A DNA stretch of 64,000 bases, taken from an uncultured Roseateles sp. GTDB taxonomy: Bacteria > Pseudomonadota > Gammaproteobacteria > Burkholderiales > Burkholderiaceae_C. Each line of letters begins with the position of its first letter. The first letter of the stretch is position 1. This document shows, in pieces, positions 9,796-19,362 of the stretch. The DNA lies in assembly GCF_963422335.1 (NCBI RefSeq), contig NZ_OY729424.1, positions 4,836,001 to 4,900,000 of the forward strand, read 5' to 3'. The notes beneath the pieces were generated by a model. That model saw only the letters and a program-made list of their open reading frames with translations, was not told the origin of the DNA and searched no databases. The position numbers and the translations under genes were made by a program.

Positions 9796-12700
9796 TCAGC
9801 GGGACTGCAGTGTGGACAGCTCTTCCTCGGGTCGCTTGACGCGGAACCAGGCCGCATACATCGCCGGCAGGGCCAGCAGGGTCAGCAGGGTGGCCACGAT
9901 CAGCCCGCCCATGATGGCCACGGCCATCGGCCCCCAGAACACGCTGCGCGACAGCGGAATCATCGCCAGCACCGCCGCGGCTGCCGTCAGCACGATGGGT
10001 CGGAAGCGTCGCACGGCCGACTCGACGATGGCATTCCAGGTCGGCACGCCGCGTTCGCGGTCCTGCTCGATCTGGTCGATCAGGATCACCGAGTTGCGCA
10101 TGATCATGCCCATCAGCGCGATCACGCCCAGCAGAGCGACAAAGCCGAAGGGCCTGTCCAGCAGCAGCAGGGCCCCGGCCACGCCGGCAATACCCAGCGG
10201 CCCGGTCAGGAACACCAGCATCGCCCGCGAGAAACTCTTCAGCTGCAGCATCAGCAGGGTGAAGGTCAGGAACAGCATGATGGGCACGCCGGCGGCGATC
10301 GAGCCCTGGCCCTTGCTGCTCTCCTCCACCGCGCCGGCCACCTCGATGGTGTAGCCGGGAGGCATCTTCGCAGCGAGGTCCTTCAGCAGCGGCGCCAACT
10401 GGGCCGAGACGGTCGGGCCTTGCAGACCCTCGATCACATCACCCTGCACCGTGACTGCATAGTTGCGACCCTCGCGCCACAGCACGCCCGGCTCCCAGTT
10501 GAAGCCGATCTTGGCAATCTGCGTCAGCGGCACGGCGCGACCGGTGCTGGTGGGCAGGTAGGAGTTGCCGATGTCGCTGATGGCATTGCGTTCTTCCAGC
10601 GGCTGGCGCAGCACGATGTCGATCAGCTTGTCGCCCTCGCGGTACTGGCCCACCGTGCTGCCGGACAGCAGGGTGCGCGAGGATTGCGCAATCGCCTGGC
10701 TGCTGACGCCCAGGGCGCGGGCCTTGTCCTGGTCGATGTCCAGGCGCAGCACCTTGACCGACTCGTTCCAGTTGTCATTGACGCCACGCATATTCGGATT
10801 GGCGCGCATCACCGCCTTGGCCTGATCGGCCCACTCGCGCACCGTCTTGACGTCGGTGCCCATCACGCGGAATTGCACCGGATAGGGCACCGGCGGGCCA
10901 TTGGGCAGCAGCTTGACACGGCCGCGCACGTCGGGGAACTCGTCCGCCAGCAGCTGCGGCAGACGCTTGCGCAGGGCCTCGCGCTCCTTCAGATCCTTGG
11001 GCAGGACGATGGCCTGGCTGACGTTGGACTGCGGGAACACCTGGTCTAGCGGCAGATAGAAGCGCGGCACGCCGCTGCCTATCCAGGTGCTGACCGTGGC
11101 CACGCCGGGCTCCTTCATCATGCGCTGCTCGAAGCGCTTGGCCTGCGCCTCGCTCTGCTGGATGGTCGAGCCCTCGGGCAGCCACAGATCGACCAGGATT
11201 TCGGGCCGGCTCGAATCCGGGAAGAACTGCTGTTGCACCTTGCCCATGCCCGCCAGGCCCAGCACAAAGGTGCCAATGGTCAAGGCGATGGTGATGCGCC
11301 GGTGCTGCACGCACCAGTTCACCGCGCGGCGGAAGCGGTTGTAGAACGGCGTGTCGAACAACTCATGGGCCTCGCCCTCGGCGCGCGGATGGTTGCGCAG
11401 CAGCAGCGAGCCCAGATAGGGCACGAAGTAGACCGACACGAACCAGGAGATGATCAGCGCCGCCGCGGTGACGGCAAAGATGGCGAAGGTGTACTCGCCC
11501 ACCGTGGATTGGGCCAGGCCTATGGGCAGAAAGCCCACCGCGGTGATCAGCGTGCCGGTCAGCATGGGCATCGCCGTCACGTCATAGGCATAGGTGGCGG
11601 CCCGCATCTTGTCGTAGCCCTCCTCCATCTTGCGCACCATCATCTCGACGGCAATGATGGCGTCGTCCACCAGCAGGCCCAGCGCAATGATCAGCGAGCC
11701 CAGCGAGATCTTGTGCAGGCCCACACCCCAGTAAAACATGGTCACGAAGGTGATGGCCATGACCAGCGGAATGGTGATGCCCACCACCATGCCGGGCCAG
11801 ATGTCCAGGCGCAGCGGCTTGGTGTGCAGGCCCAGGGCGATGAAGCTGACCAGCAGTACGATCACCACCGCCTCGATCAGCACGCGCACGAACTCGCCCA
11901 CCGAGCGCGACACGGCCGAGGGCTGGTCCTGCACCTGCATCATCTGCACGCCGGCCGGCAGGTTCTTCTCGATCTTGGCCGTGGCCTCCTTCAAGGCCTT
12001 GCCCATGCGAATGATGTCGCCGCCCTTGGCCATCGAGATGCCCAGCGCAATCACTTCCTTGCCCTGGTGGTGAACCATCACCGCCGGCGGGTCGGAATAG
12101 GCCCGCTCGATCTTGGCAATGTCGTCCAGACGCAGGGTCGAGGCCGCACCGGTGGTCGGATTGACGGCGCGGATCGGCAAGGCCCTCAGCGCCTCCACCG
12201 AATTCAGCTGGCCGGCCACGCGCACCTGCAGGCTTTCGCTGCCGGCATTCAGCACACCGGCGCCCTCGACGGCGTTCTGTGCCGACAGCTGGGCAAACAC
12301 CTGGTTCAGGTCAATGCCCAGCTGAGCCAGGCGCTTCTGGGAAATTTCGATGAACAGCTTCTCCGGCTGCGCGCCGAAGACCTCGACCTTGGCCACATCG
12401 CTGACACGCAGCAGTTGCTGGCGCACCGCGTCGGCATGCTCACGCAATTCCTCGCGGGTGAAGCCATCGGCGGACAGCGCGAAGATCGAGCCGTAGACAT
12501 CGCCGAACTCATCATTGAAGACCGGGCCGATCACGCCGGCAGGCAGGGTCGAGCGCATGTCGCCCAGCTTCTTACGCACCTGGTACCAGGTGTTGCTGAC
12601 ATCCTTGGCCGGCGAGCTGTCCTTCAGCTGGAAGATCGTCAGCGATTCGCCGGGTTTGGTGTAGCTGCGAATCTTGTCGGCGTGCGGGGCCTCCTGCAGC

Positions 12701-12963
12701 GTTTTCTCGATCTTGTCGGTGACCTGCTCGGCCATCTGCTGGGCGCTGGCGCCCGGCCAGAAGGCCTGCACCACCATGGCGCGGAAGGTGAACGGCGGAT
12801 CTTCATCCTGACCGAGCTGGAAGTAGGCGGCGAAGCCCAGCAACATCAGCACCACCAGCAGATAGCGCGTCAGCGGCGCATGCTCCAGCGCCCAGCGCGA
12901 AATATTGAAGCGCGAGGCGGTGGTCGGGTCTTGATGCACGGAAGGAGCCGGTTTGTTACTCAT
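9796..12963 (-). CDS. RND family efflux permease (AcrB/HAE1-like)
   Basis: Inner-membrane proton-driven transporter that exports drugs or other small molecules through a tripartite complex. The 1055-residue product has the family layout: one N-terminal helix, a large periplasmic loop, a bundle of helices with the paired acidic proton-relay residues in LGLLVDDAIIAVE (about Asp433/Asp434), then the duplicated second half. I start at ATG 12963 (MSNKPAPSVH); upstream in-frame residues overlap the adaptor gene's end. It is 16 nt downstream of the adaptor gene. No outer-membrane TolC-type gene is adjacent. Substrate cannot be told; the short-loop type resembles MexK/TriC-like and CzcA-independent HAE groups. 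Confidence 0.92.
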   Translation of the reverse strand: MSNKPAPSVHQDPTTASRFNISRWALEHAPLTRYLLVVLMLLGFAAYFQLGQDEDPPFTFRAMVVQAFWPGASAQQMAEQVTDKIEKTLQEAPHADKIRSYTKPGESLTIFQLKDSSPAKDVSNTWYQVRKKLGDMRSTLPAGVIGPVFNDEFGDVYGSIFALSADGFTREELREHADAVRQQLLRVSDVAKVEVFGAQPEKLFIEISQKRLAQLGIDLNQVFAQLSAQNAVEGAGVLNAGSESLQVRVAGQLNSVEALRALPIRAVNPTTGAASTLRLDDIAKIERAYSDPPAVMVHHQGKEVIALGISMAKGGDIIRMGKALKEATAKIEKNLPAGVQMMQVQDQPSAVSRSVGEFVRVLIEAVVIVLLVSFIALGLHTKPLRLDIWPGMVVGITIPLVMAITFVTMFYWGVGLHKISLGSLIIALGLLVDDAIIAVEMMVRKMEEGYDKMRAATYAYDVTAMPMLTGTLITAVGFLPIGLAQSTVGEYTFAIFAVTAAALIISWFVSVYFVPYLGSLLLRNHPRAEGEAHELFDTPFYNRFRRAVNWCVQHRRITIALTIGTFVLGLAGMGKVQQQFFPDSSRPEILVDLWLPEGSTIQQSEAQAKRFEQRMMKEPGVATVSTWIGSGVPRFYLPLDQVFPQSNVSQAIVLPKDLKEREALRKRLPQLLADEFPDVRGRVKLLPNGPPVPYPVQFRVMGTDVKTVREWADQAKAVMRANPNMRGVNDNWNESVKVLRLDIDQDKARALGVSSQAIAQSSRTLLSGSTVGQYREGDKLIDIVLRQPLEERNAISDIGNSYLPTSTGRAVPLTQIAKIGFNWEPGVLWREGRNYAVTVQGDVIEGLQGPTVSAQLAPLLKDLAAKMPPGYTIEVAGAVEESSKGQGSIAAGVPIMLFLTFTLLMLQLKSFSRAMLVFLTGPLGIAGVAGALLLLDRPFGFVALLGVIALMGMIMRNSVILIDQIEQDRERGVPTWNAIVESAVRRFRPIVLTAAAAVLAMIPLSRSVFWGPMAVAIMGGLIVATLLTLLALPAMYAAWFRVKRPEEELSTLQSR

Positions 12964-12979
12964 GCGAGCGCCCCCGGCT

Positions 12980-14134
12980 TCAGCGCGAAGCGCCCGAAGC
13001 AACGGCAGCCGCCGCGGTGGCGCGCTCCGTCAGGCCGTAGCGCTTCACCTTCTGCCCCGGCGCCAGCACATGCACGCCCGCGGTCACCACCTCCTGCCCG
13101 CCACGCAGGCCGCCGGTGATGACCACCTCATTGCCGTCGGCGCTGAGCACCTGCACGGCCTGGGTGCTGACCGTCATCGTCTTCGGATCCAGCAACCAGA
13201 CGGAAGACTTGCCCTGGAACTCCATCACCGCGCTGAGCGGCAGCTTGATCACATCGGCCAGCCTGGGCAGCTCCAGCAGCACCGTGGCGGTCTGACCCAG
13301 CTTGGCGGCCGGCGACTTGACCTCGGCCTTGACCTGGAAGGTGCGCGTGCTGGCATCGGCCGCAGCCGCCACCTCGTGAAGCGTGGCGTCCAGCAGCACG
13401 CCGTCAACGCCCCACAACTTGACCTTCAGCGCACCGGGCGCGGCGGCCGCGGCACGGAACGAGGCCACCCGGTCCTCCGGCACCGCGAACACCACATCGC
13501 GCGGGCCGTCCTGGGCCACGCGAACGATGGGGGTGCCGGCATTGACCACACTGCCCGGCTCGGCCTCGATGCCGGTGACGACACCGCCGACATCGGACTG
13601 CAGCACCGCGTAGCCGGCCTGGTTGCTCTGCACATTCATCTGTGCCTTGGCCTGGTCCAGCTGCGACCGGGCCGCCTTCAGGGCGGTGTCACGGCGCTCC
13701 AGCTCGGCGCCGCTGACAAAGCCCTGGTCCTTCAAATCCTTGGCGCGGCGGTAGTCGGCCAGATTCAACTCATAGTTGGCCTGTGCCGCAACCTGGTTGG
13801 CCTTGGCGGCATCCTGGGCCAGCTTCAGATCCTGCGGATCCAACTGGGCCAGCACCTGGCCGGCCTTGACCGTGTCGCCCAGATTGACGCGCCGCGACAC
13901 CAGCTTGCCGGACACCCGGAAGCCCAGCCGCGACTCGGTGCGCGCCCGGACCTCGGCCGCAAACTCGTGCGTACCGCCGGCGCTGCCCACCTGCACCACC
14001 TGGGTGCGCACGGCGCGCTCCGGCGCGGGCGCTTCCTGCGGTTTGCTGCAGGCCGCCAAGGCCAGCGCGAAGATCAGGGCCGGCGCCAGGCGCAGGCGGC
14101 GGCTCAATTCGGAAGAGAAACGGGCATTGGGCAT
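12980..14134 (-). CDS. RND efflux periplasmic adaptor (membrane fusion) lipoprotein
   Basis: Bridges the inner-membrane permease and an outer-membrane channel. The 384-residue product starts with a lipoprotein signal ending LALAACSK (lipidated Cys29). The barrel-sandwich/biotinyl-lipoyl half-motifs follow (FRVSGKLVSRRVNLGDTVKAGQVLAQLD and GVVTGIEAEPGSVVNAGTPIVRV), with a coiled hairpin between them and a beta-barrel domain and C-terminal domain after them. It is the first gene of the two-gene operon, about 80-100 nt downstream of a strong promoter with an operator at its start site. Confidence 0.93.
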   Translation of the reverse strand: MPNARFSSELSRRLRLAPALIFALALAACSKPQEAPAPERAVRTQVVQVGSAGGTHEFAAEVRARTESRLGFRVSGKLVSRRVNLGDTVKAGQVLAQLDPQDLKLAQDAAKANQVAAQANYELNLADYRRAKDLKDQGFVSGAELERRDTALKAARSQLDQAKAQMNVQSNQAGYAVLQSDVGGVVTGIEAEPGSVVNAGTPIVRVAQDGPRDVVFAVPEDRVASFRAAAAAPGALKVKLWGVDGVLLDATLHEVAAAADASTRTFQVKAEVKSPAAKLGQTATVLLELPRLADVIKLPLSAVMEFQGKSSVWLLDPKTMTVSTQAVQVLSADGNEVVITGGLRGGQEVVTAGVHVLAPGQKVKRYGLTERATAAAAVASGASR

Positions 14135-14210
14135 GAAAACCTCGGAACAAGCCTTGAAAGCAGAACACGCAGGGCTGTGACCACGGCTTGAGCGCCCGGA
14201 ACAGCAACTG

Positions 14211-14253
14211 ACTGACTGGTCAGTAATGTATTCAGCACGCCCGCGACTGTCAA
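14211..14253 (-). promoter_or_regulatory. Sigma-70 promoter and palindromic operator of the RND operon
   Basis: On the minus strand a consensus TTGACA (14248-14253), a 17-bp spacer and TACATT (14225-14230) form a strong promoter facing the adaptor gene. Directly abutting the -10 is ACTGACCAGTCAGT (14211-14224), a 6-bp palindrome with a 2-bp centre. This sequence type is often bound by TetR-family repressors of efflux operons. Binding there would block transcription initiation. No TetR gene is in the neighbourhood. Confidence 0.75.
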
Positions 14254-14313
14254 ATGACTGGCCTTTTCATATCGGCACCCGACAGGGCAGGCTGAGCACG
14301 CCCTGCATGGACA

Positions 14314-15177
14314 ATGCACGCCGTGAGTCAAGAACATTACGAAAACTTTCCCGTCGCCTCCTGGCTGTGCCCGCCGCATCTGCGCGGCACGGTGATGGCA
14401 ATTTATGGCTTTGCGCGCACCGCCGACGATATTGCCGACGAAGGTGATGCGTCGCCGCCACAGCGGACGGCTCAGTTGCAGGCTTTTCAGCAAGCGCTGG
14501 GGGCTTGCGCAAGGGGTGAACCCAACGATTCGGCCTGGCCTCAGGTGTTCGGTCCGCTGCGCCAGTCCTTGCTCGCCCACGATCTGCCCCTGCCCTTGCT
14601 GGAGGACCTGCTCAGCGCCTTCAAGCAGGACGTGGTCAAGAACGACTACGCCGACCGGGCCGAGCTGCTGGACTACTGCCGCCGCTCGGCCAACCCGGTC
14701 GGCCGGCTGCTGCTGCACCTGTACGGCATCGACGACGCGCTGGCGCTGCAGCGCTCGGACGCGATCTGCAGCGCCCTGCAGCTGATCAACTTCTGGCAGG
14801 ACCTCAGCGTCGACGGCCCGCGCGGCCGCCTCTACGTGACGCTTGCCGATCTGCGGCGGCATGGCCTGACCCCGCAGGAGCTGCTGCAGTGCCAGGACTC
14901 GCCGGCCGCCCGCGCCCTGAACAAGGATGTGTGCGCCTGGGCCAGGGCGCTGATGCTGGAGGGCGCGCCGCTGGTGCACAGCGTACCCGGCCGCGCCGGC
15001 TGGGAATTGCGCCTGGTCGTGCAGGGCGGGCTGCGGATTCTTGAGAGAATCGAATCCATGCACCACGCCACCCTGCTCCATCGACCTGTCATCAAAGCGC
15101 CCGATGTGGCCGTGATGATCTGGCGCGCCATCGGCATGCGTGCCGCCTCCAGCAGCTTGAAAGCTCGCACAGAATGA
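14314..15177 (+). CDS. hpnC: Squalene synthase-like HpnC (hydroxysqualene synthase)
   Basis: In the three-step bacterial squalene route, HpnC converts presqualene diphosphate to hydroxysqualene. The 287-residue product shows the trans-isoprenyl diphosphate synthase fold, with a first Asp-rich motif in ARTADDIADEGD and a second region NFWQDLSVDGPRGRLY. It begins HYENFPVASWLCP, typical of HpnC. The ATG 14314 is used; GTG 14323 is an alternative that removes three residues. The 3' end overlaps hpnD by ATGA, and the hpnC-hpnD-hpnE order supports the subtype. Confidence 0.92.
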   Translation: MHAVSQEHYENFPVASWLCPPHLRGTVMAIYGFARTADDIADEGDASPPQRTAQLQAFQQALGACARGEPNDSAWPQVFGPLRQSLLAHDLPLPLLEDLLSAFKQDVVKNDYADRAELLDYCRRSANPVGRLLLHLYGIDDALALQRSDAICSALQLINFWQDLSVDGPRGRLYVTLADLRRHGLTPQELLQCQDSPAARALNKDVCAWARALMLEGAPLVHSVPGRAGWELRLVVQGGLRILERIESMHHATLLHRPVIKAPDVAVMIWRAIGMRAASSSLKARTE

Positions 15178-16022
15178 CGCCTGAGCAATACGTTCAGGAC
15201 AAGGCGGCCCGCAGCGGCTCCAGCTTCTACTACGCCTTTCTGTTCCTGGCGCCGCCGCGCCGCGCCGCCATCACCGCCTTCTATGCCTTCTGCCGCGAGG
15301 TCGATGACGTGGTGGACGAGACCAGCGATGCCGGCGTGGCCGCCACCAAGCTCGCCTGGTGGCGCAAGGAAGTGGCCAGTGCCTTTGCCGGCCAGCCCAG
15401 CCATCCGGTGATGCGGGCGCTGATGCCCCATGTGGGCAGCTACGACATCCGCGCCGAGCATCTGCAGGCCGTGATCGAAGGCTGCCAGATGGACCTGGAC
15501 CAGACCCGCTATCTCGACTTCGCCGGCCTGCAGCGCTACTGCCATCTGGTGGCCGGCGTCGTCGGCGAGGTCGCCTCCGGCATCTTCGGCCGCAGCGAGC
15601 CCGGCACCATCAGGTACGCGCACACGCTGGGCCAGGCGCTGCAGCTGACCAATATCATCCGTGACGTCGGCGACGATGCACGCCGCGGCCGCATCTACCT
15701 GCCGGTGTCGGAGCTGCAGCAGTTCGACGTCAAGGCACACGAGATTCTCAAACGGGAAAAGCCCTGGGGCTATAGCGACCGCTTCACTGCGCTGATGCAG
15801 TTCCAGGCCCAGCGCGCCCATCGCCTCTACGACGAGGCCCTGGCCCTTCTGCCCGAGGTCGACCGCCGCACGCAGAAGACCGGCCTGATGATGGCCAATA
15901 TCTACCGCGCCCTGCTGCGCGAAATCGAGGCCGAACAGTACCAGGTGCTGCACCAGCGCATCTCGCTGACGCCGCTGCGCAAACTCTGGATCGCGATGCG
16001 CACCAACTGGCGCGGGCGCTGA
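15174..16022 (+). CDS. hpnD: Presqualene diphosphate synthase HpnD
   Basis: Condenses two farnesyl diphosphates to presqualene diphosphate, the first committed step of the HpnCDE squalene route. The 282-residue product has the first Asp-rich motif YAFCREVDDVVDE and the second motif TNIIRDVGDDARRGRIYLP. Start and stop both overlap neighbours (ATGA with hpnC; the terminal A of its stop is the A of the hpnE ATG), indicating a tightly coupled operon. The product squalene usually feeds hopanoid synthesis; the cyclase gene is not in this window. Confidence 0.94.
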   Translation: MTPEQYVQDKAARSGSSFYYAFLFLAPPRRAAITAFYAFCREVDDVVDETSDAGVAATKLAWWRKEVASAFAGQPSHPVMRALMPHVGSYDIRAEHLQAVIEGCQMDLDQTRYLDFAGLQRYCHLVAGVVGEVASGIFGRSEPGTIRYAHTLGQALQLTNIIRDVGDDARRGRIYLPVSELQQFDVKAHEILKREKPWGYSDRFTALMQFQAQRAHRLYDEALALLPEVDRRTQKTGLMMANIYRALLREIEAEQYQVLHQRISLTPLRKLWIAMRTNWRGR

Positions 16023-17335
16023 TGGCCGAGGCTTTGAAGCTGGCCGTCATCGGCGGCGGCTGGTCCGGGCTGGCGGCGGCCGTGCGGGCGACACGCGAGG
16101 GTCACCAGGTCAGCCTGTTCGAGATGGCCGCCCAGTTGGGCGGGCGAGCGCGCAGCGTCGACTGCAAGGGCGCCGAGGCACAGGACCTGAAGCTGGACAA
16201 CGGCCAGCACATCCTGATCGGCGCCTACCGGCACAGCCTGGCCCTGATGCGCCAGGTCGGCGCCCGGCCCGAAGAGGTGCTGCAACGGCTGCCGCTGCGC
16301 CTGCGCTATCCCGACCTGGACGGCCTGAGCCTGCCGCCCGGCCATCCGGTGCCTGCCTTTGCGCGGGCCGTGCTGGCCTACTCCCGGTGGACCTGGCCCG
16401 AACGCCTGAGCCTGCTGCGCCATTGCACGGTCTGGGCGCTGACGGGCTTTCGCTGCGACCCGCAACTCAGCGTCGCCCAGCTGTCCGTCGCCCTGCCCAG
16501 CGCGGTGCGTGAACAGCTGATTGACCCCCTGTGCGTGGCAGCGCTGAACACACCGGCCTCTCAGGCCAGCGCCGCCGTCTTTCTGCGTGTGCTGAAAGAC
16601 GCTCTGTTCTCGGGGCCGGGGTCGTCCGACCTGCTGCTGCCCCGGCGACCGCTCAGCGAACTGCTGGCCCGGCCGGCTGCCGACTGGCTGCGCACCCAGG
16701 GCGCCCGGCTGCATCTGAGCCAGCGCGTGTCCAGCCTGACCAATGGCGATGGGCAATGGCGGGTCGATGACGAGCGCTTCGACGCCGTGGTGCTGGCCTG
16801 TTCCGCAGCAGAGGCTGCACGCTTGATCGAACTACTGGACGCTGCCTGGGCGCAGGCGGCGCGCACCCTACGCTACGAGCCCATCATCACCGTCTATCTG
16901 ACCAGCCCGGGCAGCCGGCTGCCGGGCCCGATGATGGCCCTGCATGAAGGCTCGGACGCCCCCGCGCAGTTCGTCTTCGACCTGGGCCAGATCCATCCGA
17001 GCGAAGACGCCGCGGGCCGCTTCGCCTTCGTCATCAGTGGCGCACGGACCTGGCTGGATCGGGGGCTGGAGGCCACCATTGAGGCCACCCTGCGGCAGGC
17101 CCAGCAGGCGCTGGCAGCCCATTGGGCAAGGCCACCACAGCTGCTACGGGCGTTGACGGAGAAGCGCGCCACCTTTGCCTGCACACCCGGGCTGCAGCGC
17201 CCCCGAGCCCGCATTGCCATGGGCTTGATGGCCGCCGGCGACTATGTGCATGGGCCCTACCCTGCGACCTTGGAGGGCGCAGTGATGTCCGGCAACGCGG
17301 CGATAGACAGCCTAACGCGCGAACGGAGCAGCTAA
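16022..17335 (+). CDS. hpnE: Hydroxysqualene dehydroxylase HpnE
   Basis: FAD-dependent enzyme that reduces hydroxysqualene to squalene, completing the pathway. The 437-residue product begins with the Rossmann FAD-binding motif VIGGGWSGLAAAV, followed by the AAQLGGRAR loop of the amine-oxidase/phytoene-desaturase superfamily. A C-terminal FAD contact region (GLMAAGDYVHGPYPATLEGAVMSG) is also typical. Its last 24 bases overlap the 3' end of the convergent TIGR03790 gene. Confidence 0.93.
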   Translation: MAEALKLAVIGGGWSGLAAAVRATREGHQVSLFEMAAQLGGRARSVDCKGAEAQDLKLDNGQHILIGAYRHSLALMRQVGARPEEVLQRLPLRLRYPDLDGLSLPPGHPVPAFARAVLAYSRWTWPERLSLLRHCTVWALTGFRCDPQLSVAQLSVALPSAVREQLIDPLCVAALNTPASQASAAVFLRVLKDALFSGPGSSDLLLPRRPLSELLARPAADWLRTQGARLHLSQRVSSLTNGDGQWRVDDERFDAVVLACSAAEAARLIELLDAAWAQAARTLRYEPIITVYLTSPGSRLPGPMMALHEGSDAPAQFVFDLGQIHPSEDAAGRFAFVISGARTWLDRGLEATIEATLRQAQQALAAHWARPPQLLRALTEKRATFACTPGLQRPRARIAMGLMAAGDYVHGPYPATLEGAVMSGNAAIDSLTRERSS

Positions 17336-18469
17336 GGGCTCGCCGACAAACACCCCCTGGGCCGGCCAGGCCACGCTCTTCCAATAGGCCTCCAGCGCCG
17401 TCTCGCCCTGCAGATAGTGGAGCAGCAGTACCTGAGGATGCGGGAACTTCTGCAAGTGGTTGCAGGGCTCGCTGACAGTGCCGAAACTGGCCGTGGCGCC
17501 CGATTCCAGCCAATCGAGCACGCTCATCTGGCCATGGCTGGCCAACAGTTGGCCACCGTACGAGGTCAGATGATCGGCCAGCGCGCCGGGCAGCCACTGC
17601 AGGTTGTCCAGCACATCGACCCGCGCAACCCCCGTCTGCATCAGGATCACGCGGCGCAACTGTGTGGTCTCGCCGGCCTGGCGCAGGTCCACCTCGAGGC
17701 CCCGCCCCGGCACCAGCCCTTCCGGCGGGAACAGCACCGAGCGCACATTTCGCGCCCGGTCCTGCGTGCTGATGAACACCGCCTTGGCCGGCGGTCCGCC
17801 GCGGCGGCTCAATTGCCCATCCGACGCCACACCGCGGTCGATCAGGGCCTTGGCGCTCTCCACGCTGCGCGTGGCCAGCAGCATCGACGGCCGCAGGCCC
17901 AGCTCGGTGTAAGGACGGCTGCGGGGGCTGTTGAAATAGCCCGAGGGGCGATTCGGCGAGCAGGTCTGCTTGCAGGCATCGGGCTGAAAGCCCAGCGTAA
18001 GCGCCGAGGTGATGGAGTTGCACTCCACCGCCCAAGGCTGGTTCCAGGCCATGGCCAGGGCCTGGACCTGCGGCCCCATATGCTCGCGCACCTGGGTCGA
18101 CAGCAGCTCGAACTCGGCCGCGCTGAGCACCGGCTTGACCGGCAGTTCCACGCGCAGCACCTGCTCCGGCGGGATGCCGCGCTTGTCGATGTAGTACTCG
18201 CCCACGGCAACGGAATAGGGATCGGCGGTGTTGATCACCAGGCCCAGATCACGCGCCGTCAGCCGGCCACCGACGCGCGGCACGGCGATCCAGCGGCGCG
18301 GCGGCTCACTGACAACGGCACTTGCCGGGTTGGAGGGGCTGGATGAAGCACCAGAGGCACTGGGCGCGGGTGACGCAGGCTGAGCCAGGGCCGACCCCGC
18401 GGCCCAGCCGAGCAGCATGAGGCCCTGCAACAGGCCCCAGCGCACAAACATCAAGACATTCAGATTCAT
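17312..18469 (-). CDS. TIGR03790 family protein, function unknown
   Basis: A 385-residue secreted or membrane-anchored protein of a family without known function. The first 28 residues from ATG 18469 form a signal-like hydrophobic segment ending in SALAQP, then a Ser/Pro/Ala-rich linker, then the conserved domain (LGLVINTADPYSVAVGEYYIDKRGIPPEQVLRVELP). Four to five cysteines lie in ECNS, DACKQTCS and EPCNH and may form periplasmic disulfides. An in-frame start at 18502 is less likely because it dilutes the signal peptide. It ends inside hpnE and is divergent from the IclR gene. Confidence 0.8.
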   Translation of the reverse strand: MNLNVLMFVRWGLLQGLMLLGWAAGSALAQPASPAPSASGASSSPSNPASAVVSEPPRRWIAVPRVGGRLTARDLGLVINTADPYSVAVGEYYIDKRGIPPEQVLRVELPVKPVLSAAEFELLSTQVREHMGPQVQALAMAWNQPWAVECNSITSALTLGFQPDACKQTCSPNRPSGYFNSPRSRPYTELGLRPSMLLATRSVESAKALIDRGVASDGQLSRRGGPPAKAVFISTQDRARNVRSVLFPPEGLVPGRGLEVDLRQAGETTQLRRVILMQTGVARVDVLDNLQWLPGALADHLTSYGGQLLASHGQMSVLDWLESGATASFGTVSEPCNHLQKFPHPQVLLLHYLQGETALEAYWKSVAWPAQGVFVGEPLAAPFAR

Positions 18470-18531
18470 CGCCGCTATTTGACATTGAATTTCGCGATGC
18501 AAAACCTCAAAAAAGCCCGCACAATCGCTGC

Positions 18532-19299
18532 ATGCGCAAAAAAGAGGCCCAAACTCCGACGATTCAGGTGCTGGAACGCAGCTTCGCGCTGCTGGACGTG
18601 CTGGCCAGCCAGCAAGACCCGGTGTCGCTGAAGCAGATCAGCGAAACCACCGGCCTGCACCCATCCACCGCCCACCGCATTCTCAACGACCTGGTCACCG
18701 GCCGCTATGTGGACCGGCCCGAGGCCGGCAGCTACCGGCTGGGCATGCGCCTGCTGGAGCTGGGCAATCTGGTCAAGGCGCGGCTGGACGTGCGCGACGC
18801 CGCCCTGGGCCCGATGCGCGAGTTGCACAAGCTGACGCACCAGCCGGTCAATCTGTCGGTGCGCCAGGGCGACGAGATCGTCTATATCGAGCGCACCTAC
18901 AGCGAACGCTCGGGCATGCAGGTGGTGCGCGCCATCGGCGGCCGCGCGCCGCTGCACCTGACCTCGGTCGGCAAGCTGTTCCTGGCCTTCGACGATCCGC
19001 AGCGGGTACGTGCCTATGCCACCCGCACCGGCCTGGCCGGCCACACGCGCAACAGCATCACCAATATCGTCGCGCTGGAGCGCGAGCTGGCCGTGGTGCG
19101 CCAGCGCGGCCTGGCGCGCGACGATGAAGAGCTGGAGCTGGGGGTGCGCTGCATGGCCGCTGCCATCTACGACGATCAGAGCAAGCTGGTCGCGGGCTTG
19201 TCGATCTCCTCACCGGCCGACCGGCTGGAGGAAAGCTGGCTGCAGCGCGTCAAGGACACGGCGGCGCAGATTTCCTCGGCGCTGGGCTATCGGGAATAG
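18532..19299 (+). CDS. IclR family transcriptional regulator
   Basis: A 255-residue DNA-binding regulator. The N-terminal winged helix-turn-helix (about residues 10-75) contains the recognition region LKQISETTGLHPSTAHRILNDL. The C-terminal IclR effector domain (about 90-250) contains GDEIVYIERTYSERSG and the conserved GVRCMAAAIYDD. It is divergent from the TIGR03790 gene and followed by a terminator, so it is monocistronic. The effector and targets cannot be told. Confidence 0.92.
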   Translation: MRKKEAQTPTIQVLERSFALLDVLASQQDPVSLKQISETTGLHPSTAHRILNDLVTGRYVDRPEAGSYRLGMRLLELGNLVKARLDVRDAALGPMRELHKLTHQPVNLSVRQGDEIVYIERTYSERSGMQVVRAIGGRAPLHLTSVGKLFLAFDDPQRVRAYATRTGLAGHTRNSITNIVALERELAVVRQRGLARDDEELELGVRCMAAAIYDDQSKLVAGLSISSPADRLEESWLQRVKDTAAQISSALGYRE

Positions 19300-19318
19300 G
19301 CAGCGCCCCACAATGACC

Positions 19319-19350
19319 AACGCCACCTCGCGGTGGCGTTTTCGTTTTAG
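19319..19350 (+). terminator. Intrinsic terminator of the IclR gene
   Basis: Stem AACGCCACC (19319-19327) pairs with GGTGGCGTT (19332-19340) around a TCGC tetraloop, followed by TTCGTTTT on the plus strand. It starts 20 nt after the IclR stop. Confidence 0.85.
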
Positions 19351-19362
19351 CCGCCCGGCGGC

